Assembly: GCA_947044405.1 (NCBI GenBank)
Contig: CAMRHE010000054.1
Coordinates: 2,418,001-2,482,000, forward strand
Reading direction: 5' to 3'
DNA from: Leptodactylus fallax
Lineage: Eukaryota > Chordata > Amphibia > Anura > Leptodactylidae
Length of the DNA: 64,000 nt
Shown: in pieces, positions 54,920-64,000 of the stretch
Position numbering within the stretch: position 1 is the stretch's first letter
Layout: each line of letters opens with the position of its first letter
Program-made: the position numbers and the translations under genes
The notes under the pieces: model-generated
What the model was told of the DNA's origin: nothing
Databases searched by the model: none
What the model saw: the letters and a program-made list of their open reading frames with translations, nothing else

Positions 54920-55294
54920 GATATATTTTTTCTGTTTTTTGTTTAACAGTACTGACTGTACTGTGCATGCCTGATAACGTCAGGCTGCACCCAAAAGAGC
55001 AGGAGACTGGTTTCAGACAGAGGCAGCTGTAGACAAAGCATGACAATTGGAGATGATATTCAAGGAAAGAGGGAAGACGCTGAACAACAGTTAGAGCAGA
55101 GAGGGGACCCCGGCAAGAGAAAAAAAAATACCTAAAGCACTTTTCAGCTAATTTGCTTAAGAATTTTTTATTTTTTTTTATTAAAATGGAGCTGCAATGT
55201 ACAACAAGAAAGGCATCTTTGTAAAGTGTAGAAGCAGCCCTACAATGTACTGTCACTAGCTTAATACCAATTTTCCTGCTAACCCTTTAAATGC

Positions 55295-58200
55295 TCAATT
55301 TACATACATGATATAGCATTGATTGTGTTAAAAGAAATATAACTGCTCACAAGTCCTAACCACCAGGGCAGGACTTACAGAATCATACAAGCAGTGCTGG
55401 TCTACACTGTTTCCTTACTTTCCATACAGGTGATTGAGAGCTACAGAAACAGCAGAGCACATTTTAGTTATGCTGTTTCTGTACCAGTTGTTACCATCTC
55501 AGCAGAGATAAGAATAAATCTTTAATGGGGTCCAACCCCAAAAAGGATTTTTTATACTCATGACCTATCCACAGGATAGGTCATCATTTGTCATTTGTGG
55601 GGCTACAACACCCAGACCCAACACACAGATTAACTGTTCCAGCAGCCTCCAGGCACTGAAAGCAGCTGCAGTGAAAAGGGATTCCGTGCAGGCTCTCCTA
55701 TTCAAATAATCGGAGTGTAGTTGCAGTTCCCCGGAGCCACCACTAAATTGTAGACGGGGCTGCAGTGCTGCTTGTATTACTTGCATAAGAGAGCCTGCAT
55801 GTGTTCCGTGCCCACTGCAGCTGTTTCCATTCCAAATTCCGAGAAAGGAATGTCCCTAGATTTCATAGAAAATCAGGCATTGGTCTATATAGGGAGCTCC
55901 CTTCATCATACCATCATTCATATAATTATGGCAGCAATAATGCCCATTAATAATGTCACCACTAAAATATCTTAAAATATATACTATAGGTTTTAGTGCC
56001 CAAAAATATCACATAGTTTTCCAGATAAGATAAACAGTAAATTCAGTGTCTGAATACTAAATCTAAATACTTCCATACAAAGTAGTACGTATTTTGGTCA
56101 TGTGTCAAATAGTATTCAGCAGCATCAAGTAGCGATCTTAGGGCTAAAGTGGAAAGATGAGAGCTAGTCTGGATGTAGAAGAGCTAATATTCATGGCTGG
56201 ACAAAATACATATGTATACATTTACGTGGAGTTTAATGGCCCAATAATCCGCTGACCTTTCTCACAACCGCTACTGACCCTTACCCAATAGCAACCCTAG
56301 TGGGCATGGTGTTTTGCAAATGACATAGTGTGGGAATAAGAACTGTATTAACACAGAATATGACAGAACATTTCATACCAGTGGAGTTAGGCAAATGAAG
56401 TGTTGAAAATTAAAAATAATGCAAGTTTGCAAAAGGTTTATGGTTAAAATGAACTAGTGTTTAGTTTCTGAAGCTTCTTTACAGACAATGTGTCTTCATG
56501 GTAACAGTTAACAAATAAAACCTATTGCAAAGTTACTTTATTTCTCATTTTGAAAGCATTGGGAGAATAAAATAATGGTTGTAAAAGTGTATAGAATATA
56601 GCCTTTACATAGATATGGTATGTAGACTCTATTGTATGACCACTGTATGTCCACATTGAGGATATTTTTTAAAGTATCTACAATAGTAGATAAAATAAAC
56701 TAGAGGTGTTCTATCTATACATTTAAGTTATAATGGCAGACACTATACTTCTGTTACACACTTTTTTTTGCTGGCTGCTTTGCACATCAAGTTCCCAACT
56801 ACTGTAGAAAAGCTCAGAACTCTGTCTCCTGGCATACATTGTATTCAGAAGGTTGGCTACACACATTAGTGTGGTTTCTCCTTTCAACGCTGTCGGCAAA
56901 CAAGTAGGCCTGTGGTCAGATTGGATCCATGAGGGCAGCCAAGAAGTAACTACAGTAGCAATATGAAAACTGAAACATAGTTTTGCAATAATAGCCTTCA
57001 TTTCCAAAGGCTAACTTTTCCCATAATACATATTCAACTAGCACAAAAGCTGAAACTGGTTGACAATTCCCAAACCATGTCATCAAAAGTCTCAGTTGAC
57101 TTTTCCACCTTTAACGCAATACATTCACAACGTCTCTGCTAACATTTACAGAAGTTTTGGTCCTACTGCTAGTTTCCTACTGGTATTGTGTATAATATAC
57201 CAATGTGTCCTCCCTTCACTAGCTATCTCATAACATACTCCTCTGAACCTGTCCAGCCAAAATTCAAGGTAAATGAGGACATGTCAGTAGTATTGCTTAC
57301 AATACAGATTATGTATTTGAACTTACTGAATGCCATTTAAGCAGCTTTTAAAAGAGTTTGAGCAGTTATTTAACGCTCGTCCACCTTTTGTATCTGATGT
57401 GCAGTTCAGAATGGATTTAAATTAATGGTGCTGAGCTGCAATAACAGACATAGACCGCTTGCAGTAATGATGCCGTAGATGGGGGAATGGGACTCCTGTT
57501 CTCATGATTGGTGGGGGTCTTAGCGGTCAGATCAGCTTATTGTAGCTTGGGAAAGTTCCTTTAAAGCCATGTTCATGCTGTCTTCTATCTGTCTGTTCTG
57601 ATCCATCATAGGATCAGAACAACAGACTGATAATCTGACAATAAGGGATGCAGAAAGAGCACATTCCGATTGCATTCATTACCAATCACTCTAATGTTAA
57701 AAACAAGAAGTAAGCTTTCTTCTTCTTTCTTTCATCTTGTTTCTTCTTGTTTTAAATTGAGTATAACCTAAGGCTCCAATTTTAAAATAACCGTTACACA
57801 ATTTCATTCAAATATATATTTTTTTTCTATGGATGTAGCTTAATATACAACTGCTTTTGCATGCCCATATATGTTTGTAAATTGATTCACATTTGCTTTC
57901 TCTATTAGAGAATTTATGACTGGTTACCTTGGTGTTTTATAGGAGGGTATTTCTTCATAAGTCATTTTCTTGGGTTTATCTTCATAGCTGATTTAAAACT
58001 TCCCTTCTAAATAATATATGGCCCATTCTGAAATGTTATCAGTGGATTTTTACAATTCCTCTAGTAGTTTTGTAGGTTAATGACAGATGTAAAATTTTAA
58101 AGGCTGTGCTGTGCCCTTGAAGTCTCTTGGCAGTACATTACCATCCACAGACTGAATCCAGCAAAAAGTGTAATACATGGCTATTTGTTTTTCCCAAGTA

Positions 58201-58726
58201 ATGTCATCATATCCCAGTGTGGGAGTCTATTCCTAAATGTTATGTATGTATATCTATTTTCAGTCCACAAGTTCCAATAACCTCTAATTATATAGGGTGA
58301 GATTTATCCTAGTAAGAATTCCAAATCCCCCTGCATTACCAAAGAAAGAGAGGGGGCGTCCCAATCTCTCCCCAACCCTACGTCTCGAGCGATTGCAGGT
58401 CCAGGATGTTTGTGCCAAAAGACTGCTGTAGCCAATCATAGTCCTCAGCAGTCACTGGCCGTTTGTAAAGAGGTCCCCGCCAAGGCCCCAGTTAGCTGAA
58501 GTGGTCTCCTAGCACAAATGGGACATCACTGGTGACTTCAGCCAGGGGACCTGTATACAGTAGACTGCCGCCACGGAACAGGGAGGCTCCAGGAGAGGTG
58601 GGTACTGTTTTTTTATGTTTATAGACTCTTGAGAAGCACTATTAGATAATAAAAAATGAGTTGGAACATCACTTTAAATAAAATAGATCTGTTTGTCTGC
58701 TGCTGCTACTAGAGGGAGATGCTTTA
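55295..58726. other. no gene recognised; MITE fragments
   Basis: Fragments of the common MITE family occur at about 55530-55640 (TCATGACCTATCCACAGGAT then AGGTCATCAT) and 57495-57565. GTTCTGATCCATCATAGGAT then CAGAAC at about 57594-57619 is a palindrome. No exon of a neighbouring gene could be identified in these 3.4 kb. Confidence 0.42.
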
Positions 58727-58730
58727 TTAA

Positions 58731-59112
58731 AGGGGTTATCCAGGGAAAAATAAATCTTACCTGTAACTTCCCTGCAGTGTTAAAGCTTTATTTCCCTTGT
58801 AGCCCTATTTTTAACCTTTGTACGACACGGCACGGGAGGCCAGAAGTCTTGTTCCTCTGCCTCCCCTGCTGATGCTCCGACTTTCAGTCACATTTAAGAT
58901 CCACCTTACTCTATGGGCTTGCAGTTGGAGTAGAGTGGAGTTGGTGATGTCACATACAGCTGGGATGGCAGCAAACACATACTTCCAACACCCCGTTTTG
59001 CTTTACACAATTAATAATTGGGGATCGGGGGGACCTAGTTATATATTAGAAATGCAGCTTATCAAGCACAGGGAATGCATTGGTAAGTTTTATTTGCCTC
59101 TGCATAATCCAT
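58731..59112. mobile_element. MITE with TTAA target duplication
   Basis: TTAA at 58727-58730 and 59113-59116. The left AGGGGTTATCCAGGGAAAAA then TAAATCTTACC is mirrored by GGTAAGTTTTATTTGCCTCT then GCATAATCCAT. It is a member of the AGGGG family, about 382 bp, non-coding. Confidence 0.75.
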
Positions 59113-59116
59113 TTAA

Positions 59117-60276
59117 AGATGAACTGTCACCTTTTCTTGCACGTTTTTATTAAATATCAGTATTCCACTCAAAGGGGTTTTCCCATTTTCAGGATCTTAT
59201 TTGTAGCTTAAACTAACTGATTGCTTTTTTTTTTTTTTAACTTGCTCTGTTTGCCAAATACTGCTCATTATGCCTCCTTAGTGTTTACAGCTGGTTGCCT
59301 AGGTTACAGACCATCTCTCTCTCTCTCTGGTTAGGCTGAAGACAACTGTGTGTTACCAGAGGTGGGGGGGTTTCCATCCCTAAAGATTCTGACATTGTTC
59401 AATCAGTGCTGCTAGTGTCAGACTGTGCAGGGACACACCTCTTTCACAAAGGGAATGCTAATACCTAGTGTTCAATTTATTAATTAGATAAAGTTTACAT
59501 CTGCGCACAGTTCTCCATCGTTCCCCCAGTGGACCTGAACAATGGAGAGCCGGACCGCTAAAACAGCGGTTACCCAATCATTTTGGCACCTTGGTCAGCT
59601 TTGTCTGAGGCACCAGGGGGGGATAATGTGCGCGATCAGTGTGGGCACTGATTGCGGGCATTGCAGCCAATTCCCTACTCTACAATACAGCAGAGCTATG
59701 GCAGCCGCCATATTTAAATGCCCAAGATCTGCCATACTGTTACAGTGGATGTTAGTAATGGGTTAAAAATAAAAAGGCCACTTTGATCAGATGCACAGAG
59801 AGCATTAAGTGATGTATGGCATTTAGTATTTTGTACTTGGTGAAAGGTCCTCTAAGTAAATTGATTCATTTATTTTAATTCACATCCATTCTTAAGTGAA
59901 TTAACAGAAAAAAGATGAGAAAAAATACCACCACATCCATATAAACAGATCCTCACTATTTGTTTCAGAATGCTAGACCTTCACTATACAATTACTAAGC
60001 TTTGATATAATATGTTACTATAATACTGTATTATATAGCAGTAGGAAGTAGAGCACATATAAACAGAAAGACTGGGGCCTCCTAAGAAAAACAAAATAAT
60101 TTGTACAAATGCTTGTGTTATCAGTGACCAGTGCTACATTTGCTTGTAACACAGAACATTCTGTCATGGGACAGTAGTTTATGGTCAAGGGAGTAAATGG
60201 GAATAGCACAGGGGGTAAAGCTGGCAAGTAGAGTATTAATTTATTAGATGATGTGTCAGAAAATATACACATGATT
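59117..60276. other. no gene recognised; one-ended repeat fragments
   Basis: At 59174 AAGGGGTTTTCCCATTTTCA looks like a one-ended MITE of the AGGGG group. A short (CT)n lies at about 59312-59328. At 59565 CAGCGGTTACCCAATCATTT resembles a hAT left end, but no partner end was found. No gene. Confidence 0.4.
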
Positions 60277-60325
60277 ATAAAGTGCTGCGGAATATGTTGG
60301 CGCTATATAAAGTTATTATTATTGT
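60277..60325 (+). mobile_element. very short L2-type LINE tail
   Basis: AAAGTGCTGCGGAATATGTT then GGCGCTATATAAAGTTATTA matches the last ~45 bp of the LINE tails at 490-530 and 63580-63620. It is an extremely truncated insertion about 300 bp before the large LINE. Confidence 0.78.
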
Positions 60326-60604
60326 TTTGTGATCTAACCTCTTACATCTTTTAGCAGCAGTAGCTTGCCTGTGTATACTAAACTATGGGCTGCCACACGA
60401 CAGCTGCCGTCTGCTGCAGGGATCATGATGCTTCTTCTAGGGCCAGATGTTAAGACTGAGAGAAAACTTTACTTTGAACACTTTGTTACAATTTATATTT
60501 ACTTAGTATGTAGTGATCTTCTATCAAGTTCTATGTCAGTCTCATCTTTTATGTGTAACACTAAATTCTGTTATGAGAGCAGATTTTAAGCTTTAACCAG
60601 ATCT

Positions 60605-63221
60605 ATGTATGAAGGGGTAGGTGTCCTTCTATCACCACAATGCATTTTTAAGGTCATTCCTCCATTACCATCGCTCTCTTTCTCCTCTTTCCAGGTCCAC
60701 TCTATCAGACTCTTCTGCCCTTTCTCCTTGCGAGTAGCTATTATCTACTGTCCCCCTGGCTTACCCTACCAGTCCTTAGATCACTTTTCTTCATGGCTTC
60801 CAAATTTCCTATCCTTTGAAATTCCTACCCTCATTATGGGTGACTTTAACATTCCCATTAACATCCCTGTCTCTCCATCTGCCTCTCGCCTTCTATCACT
60901 AACCGCCTCTCTTGGTCTCTCTCAGCTTGCTTCTTCTCCCTCACACAAAGATGGTAATATCCTAGATCTGGTCTTCTTACGGCTCTGTTCTTTCTCTGAC
61001 TTTACTAATGCTCACCTACCAATTTCTGACCATAACCTTCTTTCCTTTAACATCAAAGCTTCCTGTCCTTCACAAAACACACTGACCTACTGCACATGCA
61101 GAAATCTACAGTCTGGAAACACACAGCACCTCTCAGACACCCTACAGTCATCACTGTCACTCATCTCTTCTCTCTCCTGTCCTGAACTGGCCACCAAACA
61201 CTACAATGAGACTCTCAAAGCCAACCTGAATAAAGTAGCATGCTTGACCGTCCGAAAAGCCCAACACAGACACCGGCAACCTTGGCACACTCCTCAAACA
61301 CGTTTTCTTCAGCAATGCTCAAGATGTGCCGAACGGCTATGGCGAAAATCTCACACATCTGCAGATTTTCTTCACTTCAAGTTTATGCTCAAAGCCTATA
61401 ACTCTGCCCTTCACCTCGCCAAACAAGCTTACTTCACCTGTCTCATCTCTTCTCTCTACAATAACCCTAAACAACTCTTTGACACCTTTCACTCCCTTCT
61501 CACGCCAAAGGTGCAGGTACCTGTCACAGACCTCAGTGCTCAAGACATGGCCACGTACTTTAAAGACAAAATCGACAACATCCGTCAGGAAATAACCCAT
61601 TCTCCAAGCGGCATCAGTCCCCTTCCCTCCCTTGCTCTTCATTGTGAACTCTCATTATTTGACCCGGTAACAGAAGAAGAAGTGTCCCAGCTCCTTTCTT
61701 CTCGTCCCACTACTTGCACAAGTGATCCTATGCCGTCACATCTCCTCCGGTCTAGGTCCCCTACTGTTACAACTCACCTTACTAAAATTTTTAACCTCTC
61801 TCTTTCTTCTGGAATCTTTCCCTCCTCCTTCAAACATGCCGTCATAACCCCACTACTGAAAAAACCCTCCCTTGACTCATCCTGTGCTGCTAACTACCGA
61901 CCTGTCTCTAACCTCCCCTTCATCTCTAAACTCCTGGAACGCTTGGTCTACTCCCGCTTAATCCGCTATCTCTCTGCTAACTGTCTTCTGGACCCCTTAC
62001 AATCAAGTTTTAGTGTACTACACTTTGCAGGAATGGCCCTCACAAAGGTCTCCAACGATCTCTTGACAGTTAAATCTAAAGGGAACTATTCACTACTTAT
62101 TCTTCTAGATCTCTCAGCAGCATTTGACACTGTAGACCACCAACTCCTCCTCACTATGCTCCATTCTATTGGCCTCAGGGATACCGCTCTCTCTTGGTTT
62201 TCTTCCTATCTCTCTGACCACTCATTTAGTGTATCATTTGCTGGTGCTATTTCTTCTCCTCTGCCCCTTTCGGTTGGGGTTACTCTAGGCTCGGTCCTAG
62301 GTCCCCTCCTCTTTTCTCTGTATACAGCCCCAGTTGGACAAAACATTCGCAAATTTGGGTTTCAATACCATCTTTATGCAGATGATACCCAACTGTATAC
62401 CTCATCCTGTGACATTACTCCTGCACTACTACAGAACACCAGTGACTGTCTCTCTGCTGTCTCTAACATCATGTCTTCTCTTTATCTGAAATTGAATCTT
62501 TCAAAAACAACTTCTTGTGTTCCCTCCATCTACTAACCGACCTAACCCTGATATCTCCATTTCTGTCTGTGGCCTATTACCCCGAGGAGGCACGCCCGCT
62601 GTCTGGGGGTTGTATTTGATTCAGATCTCACCTTTACCCCACATATTCAGACAATTGCACGCTCTTGCCACTTGCACCTTAAAAACATCTCTAGAATTTG
62701 CCCTTTTCTCACTGTGGAAACATCAAAAACCCTCATTGTCGCTCTGATTCTCTCTCATCTTCACTACTGCAATTCTCTTCTAATTGGGCTTCCTCTTACT
62801 AAACTCTCCCCACTACAATCTGTCCTGAATGCGCCCGCCAGACTCATCTTTCTGTCAAACCGGTACATAGATGCATCTACCTTGTGTCAGTCACTGTATT
62901 GGTTGCCCATCCATCACAGAATACAATATAAAATTATCACACTGACCCACAAATCCATCCATAGCAATGCGCCCCCCCCCCCCTATATCTCCTCCCTCGT
63001 CACTGTCTACCGCCCTAACTGTCCTCTCCGTTCTGCCAGTGACCTTAGACTTGCATCCCCTGTTATCCAAACATCCCACTCCCCGTCTCCAAGACTTTTC
63101 TCGAGCTGCACCGGTGGTCTGGAATGGTTTACCCAAGACAATCCGATTAATCCCCAACTACAGCAGCTTCAAAACTGCCCTAAAATCATATCTGTATTGT
63201 CAGGCTTATCAAGTGACCTGA
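60605..63221 (+). pseudogene. LINE APE endonuclease and reverse transcriptase, frameshifted
   Basis: The first frame (60605-62536, 643 codons) holds APE motifs G-D-F-N at 79-82 and S-D-H at 141-143, followed by a linker. The RT has [16 protein letters not shown] (about 61895), [13 protein letters not shown] (about 62105), [11 protein letters not shown] (about 62288) and Y-A-D-D at residues 591-594 (62375-62386). The N-terminal part of APE is missing. After the stop the frame shifts; 62672-62980 reads on through L-H-Y-C-N-S-L-L and Y-W-L-P-I-H-H-R. After the poly-C tract the end is in another frame (62990-63221), with F-S-R-A-A-P-V-V-W-N-G-L-P and S-S-F-K-T-A-L-K-S-Y-L. The order is that of CR1/L2-group elements. 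Inactive. Confidence 0.88.
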
Positions 63222-63635
63222 TCACAGTGTAGTGTGCGGAGGTGTAGAACAATAACACCTTTTATCCTTCCTCCTCTGTTCCTCAGATCCTCTCCTCTCC
63301 ATCTAGAAGTTACACTGCACTCCTTGCACTTAGTATATGTTTATTCACAGATAAAGGCTGGTGACAGGTTCATACAGTTTCAGTTACATAACCTTTTCTA
63401 TTAAAAGATGGCTGGACCATGGTAGCAAACAAGCCCTCTGACCTCTTGTGTCCCACTATCTCCTCATAGAATGTAAGCTCTTGCGAGCAGGGCCCTCACT
63501 CCTATTGTTTGATATGTTTATTTCTTTGTCATATTGTACTGTAAGGTCTCATATTGTCTGTTTCATATGTCCTCTGATTTGTTAAGTGCTACAGAATATG
63601 TTGGCGCTATATAAAGTTATTATTATTATTATTAT
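60605..63635 (+). mobile_element. CR1/L2-type LINE, 5'-truncated, near-complete RT
   Basis: It runs from the C-terminal half of the APE endonuclease through the RT to a 3' tail with TTGCGAGCAGGGCCCTCACT (63482-63501) and GCTACAGAATATGTTGGCGC then (ATT)n. The tail matches 1-535 and 60277-60325 and the V-SINE tails. The 5' edge is set where recognisable coding text begins; the true edge may lie a little earlier. There is no clear target duplication. Frameshifts near 62515 and in the poly-C run at 62971-62983 break the C-terminus. Confidence 0.88.
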
Positions 63636-63680
63636 ATAGTATAGTGGTACATGGAGATCCTGCAGTGCTGTACTATGACA

Positions 63681-64000
63681 TAGAGATGAACAAACAGGTC
63701 ATGACAAACCAGTTTCAATTGGAATTTTTCAAAAGTTTTGGTTTTAGACGAAACTGAAACTTTTGCAATTCGTCTTGGCAAAATAAAATGGCTGCCGCCA
63801 CATGTATGACGATGTAAAAAAGCAAAGAAGGAGGAAAATCACATGGTCTCTGTGACCTAGGCAAGCTTCTGGCATCACCTGATAGCCTCTCAACCAATCA
63901 TGGTGGTAGTCGGAGATGTTACAATGCTAACGTTGTATATATAATATAAGATACTGTGAGCAGGAAGAAGAAGAGCCTTTTTGTGATACTCAAGCTAGGA
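63681..64000. mobile_element. possible left end of a hAT element running off the window
   Basis: TAGAGATGAACAAACAGGTC starts with the same TAGAGATGA as the hAT MITE at 29821, and the next 300 bp are unlike the preceding LINE tail. The right end would be outside the window, so neither inverted repeat nor 8-bp duplication can be tested. Confidence 0.35.

Larger units (their letters stand above)
54181..54945 (+). mobile_element. Penelope-type small insertion with inverted arms and 15-bp duplication
   Basis: A perfect 15-bp direct repeat, ACAGTACTGACTGTA, flanks the block (54166-54180 and 54946-54960). The left arm ATTCAGGTGATCTTCTTATA then AATAAAAATTAACTTTTAAT (54181-54236) is repeated inverted at about 54326-54413, ending CACCTGAAT. 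Between the arms is a hammerhead-like core (54252-54288). To the right, past a short spacer, is the palindrome at 54497-54919. There is no RT. Inverted arms, a hammerhead-like centre and a long duplication fit a Penelope-like fragment mobilised in trans, or a related non-autonomous retroelement. Confidence 0.6.
53872..55290. mobile_element. outer MITE with ~160-bp arms holding two inner insertions
   Basis: The left arm (53875-54030) with GCTTCTACACTTTCCAAAGA, TACAGCTCCATTTTCATGAA and TTAGCTGAAAAGTGCTTTAG is mirrored at 55130-55290 (CTAAAGCACTTTTCAGCTAA, ATGGAGCTGCAATGTACAAC, TCTTTGTAAAGTGTAGAAGC). Between the arms lie a poly-C run (54112-54127) and the insertion at 54181-54945. Edges are approximate. 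Confidence 0.75.

Noticed and set aside
59565..59780. hAT element starting CAGCGGTTACCCAATC
   Set aside because: It has a plausible left end only; no inverted partner or 8-bp duplication was found.
43476..64000. Exons of a downstream neighbour such as AGPAT5
   Set aside because: No acyltransferase motif or splice-flanked coding stretch was seen; all recognisable coding text is transposon-derived.

Overview
The window looks like non-mammalian vertebrate chromosomal DNA, most probably an anuran amphibian. The evidence is AT-rich, gene-poor sequence, spliced exons, V-SINEs, CR1/L2-type LINEs, Tc1/mariner, hAT, piggyBac-like and Harbinger-like DNA elements, and a Penelope-like element. Several MITE families also look, from memory, like repeats common in frogs and toads; no database was searched. 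There are no bacterial features, operons, CRISPR arrays or rRNA genes.

Only one cellular gene was recognised. Two spliced coding exons on the + strand (25903-26140 and 43191-43243) encode the C-terminal BRCT domain and final residues of a microcephalin (MCPH1)-like protein. The first exon ends one base into a codon and the second begins with the other two bases, so they join in frame. A stop codon at 43241-43243 and an AATAAA about 200 bp further on close the gene. The 17-kb intron between them (26141-43190) is largely filled with transposable elements. The 25.9 kb upstream should be the preceding intron, but no earlier MCPH1 exon was found. The 20 kb downstream appears intergenic.

Region by region. 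1-540: LINE 3' end. 2.5-25.8 kb: MITEs, a hAT element with an internal minisatellite (9468-11152), three Tc1-like fossils, a solo LTR (21345-21824) and a piggyBac-like element. 26.3-28 kb: Tc1 element with an intact DD38E transposase. 28.6-31.3 kb: LINE with a hAT MITE inserted directly after its YADD catalytic motif. 32-33.3 kb and 37.1-38.8 kb: hAT elements with 8-bp target duplications. 38.9-39.9 kb: L1/Tx1-clade endonuclease fragment. 40.2-41.9 kb: Tc1 element with an intact DD34E transposase on the minus strand. 44-50.6 kb: a Tc1-like MITE split by a Penelope-like element, itself interrupted by a V-SINE and a decayed Tc1. 51.3-52.7 kb: a hAT inside an older MITE. 53.9-55.3 kb: a MITE holding a small Penelope-type insertion with a hammerhead-like core and a 410-bp near-perfect palindrome. 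60.6-63.6 kb: CR1/L2-type LINE with APE and RT domains.

The best candidates for something little described are: (a) a hAT-borne module made of a 30-bp minisatellite plus a recurrent 45-bp hairpin, present in three independently inserted elements; (b) the 765-bp insertion at 54181-54945, with inverted arms, a hammerhead-like core and a 15-bp target duplication; (c) a DD38E Tc1 whose inverted repeats run into its own coding sequence. All coordinates come from reading by eye, so element edges without a stated target duplication are approximate.
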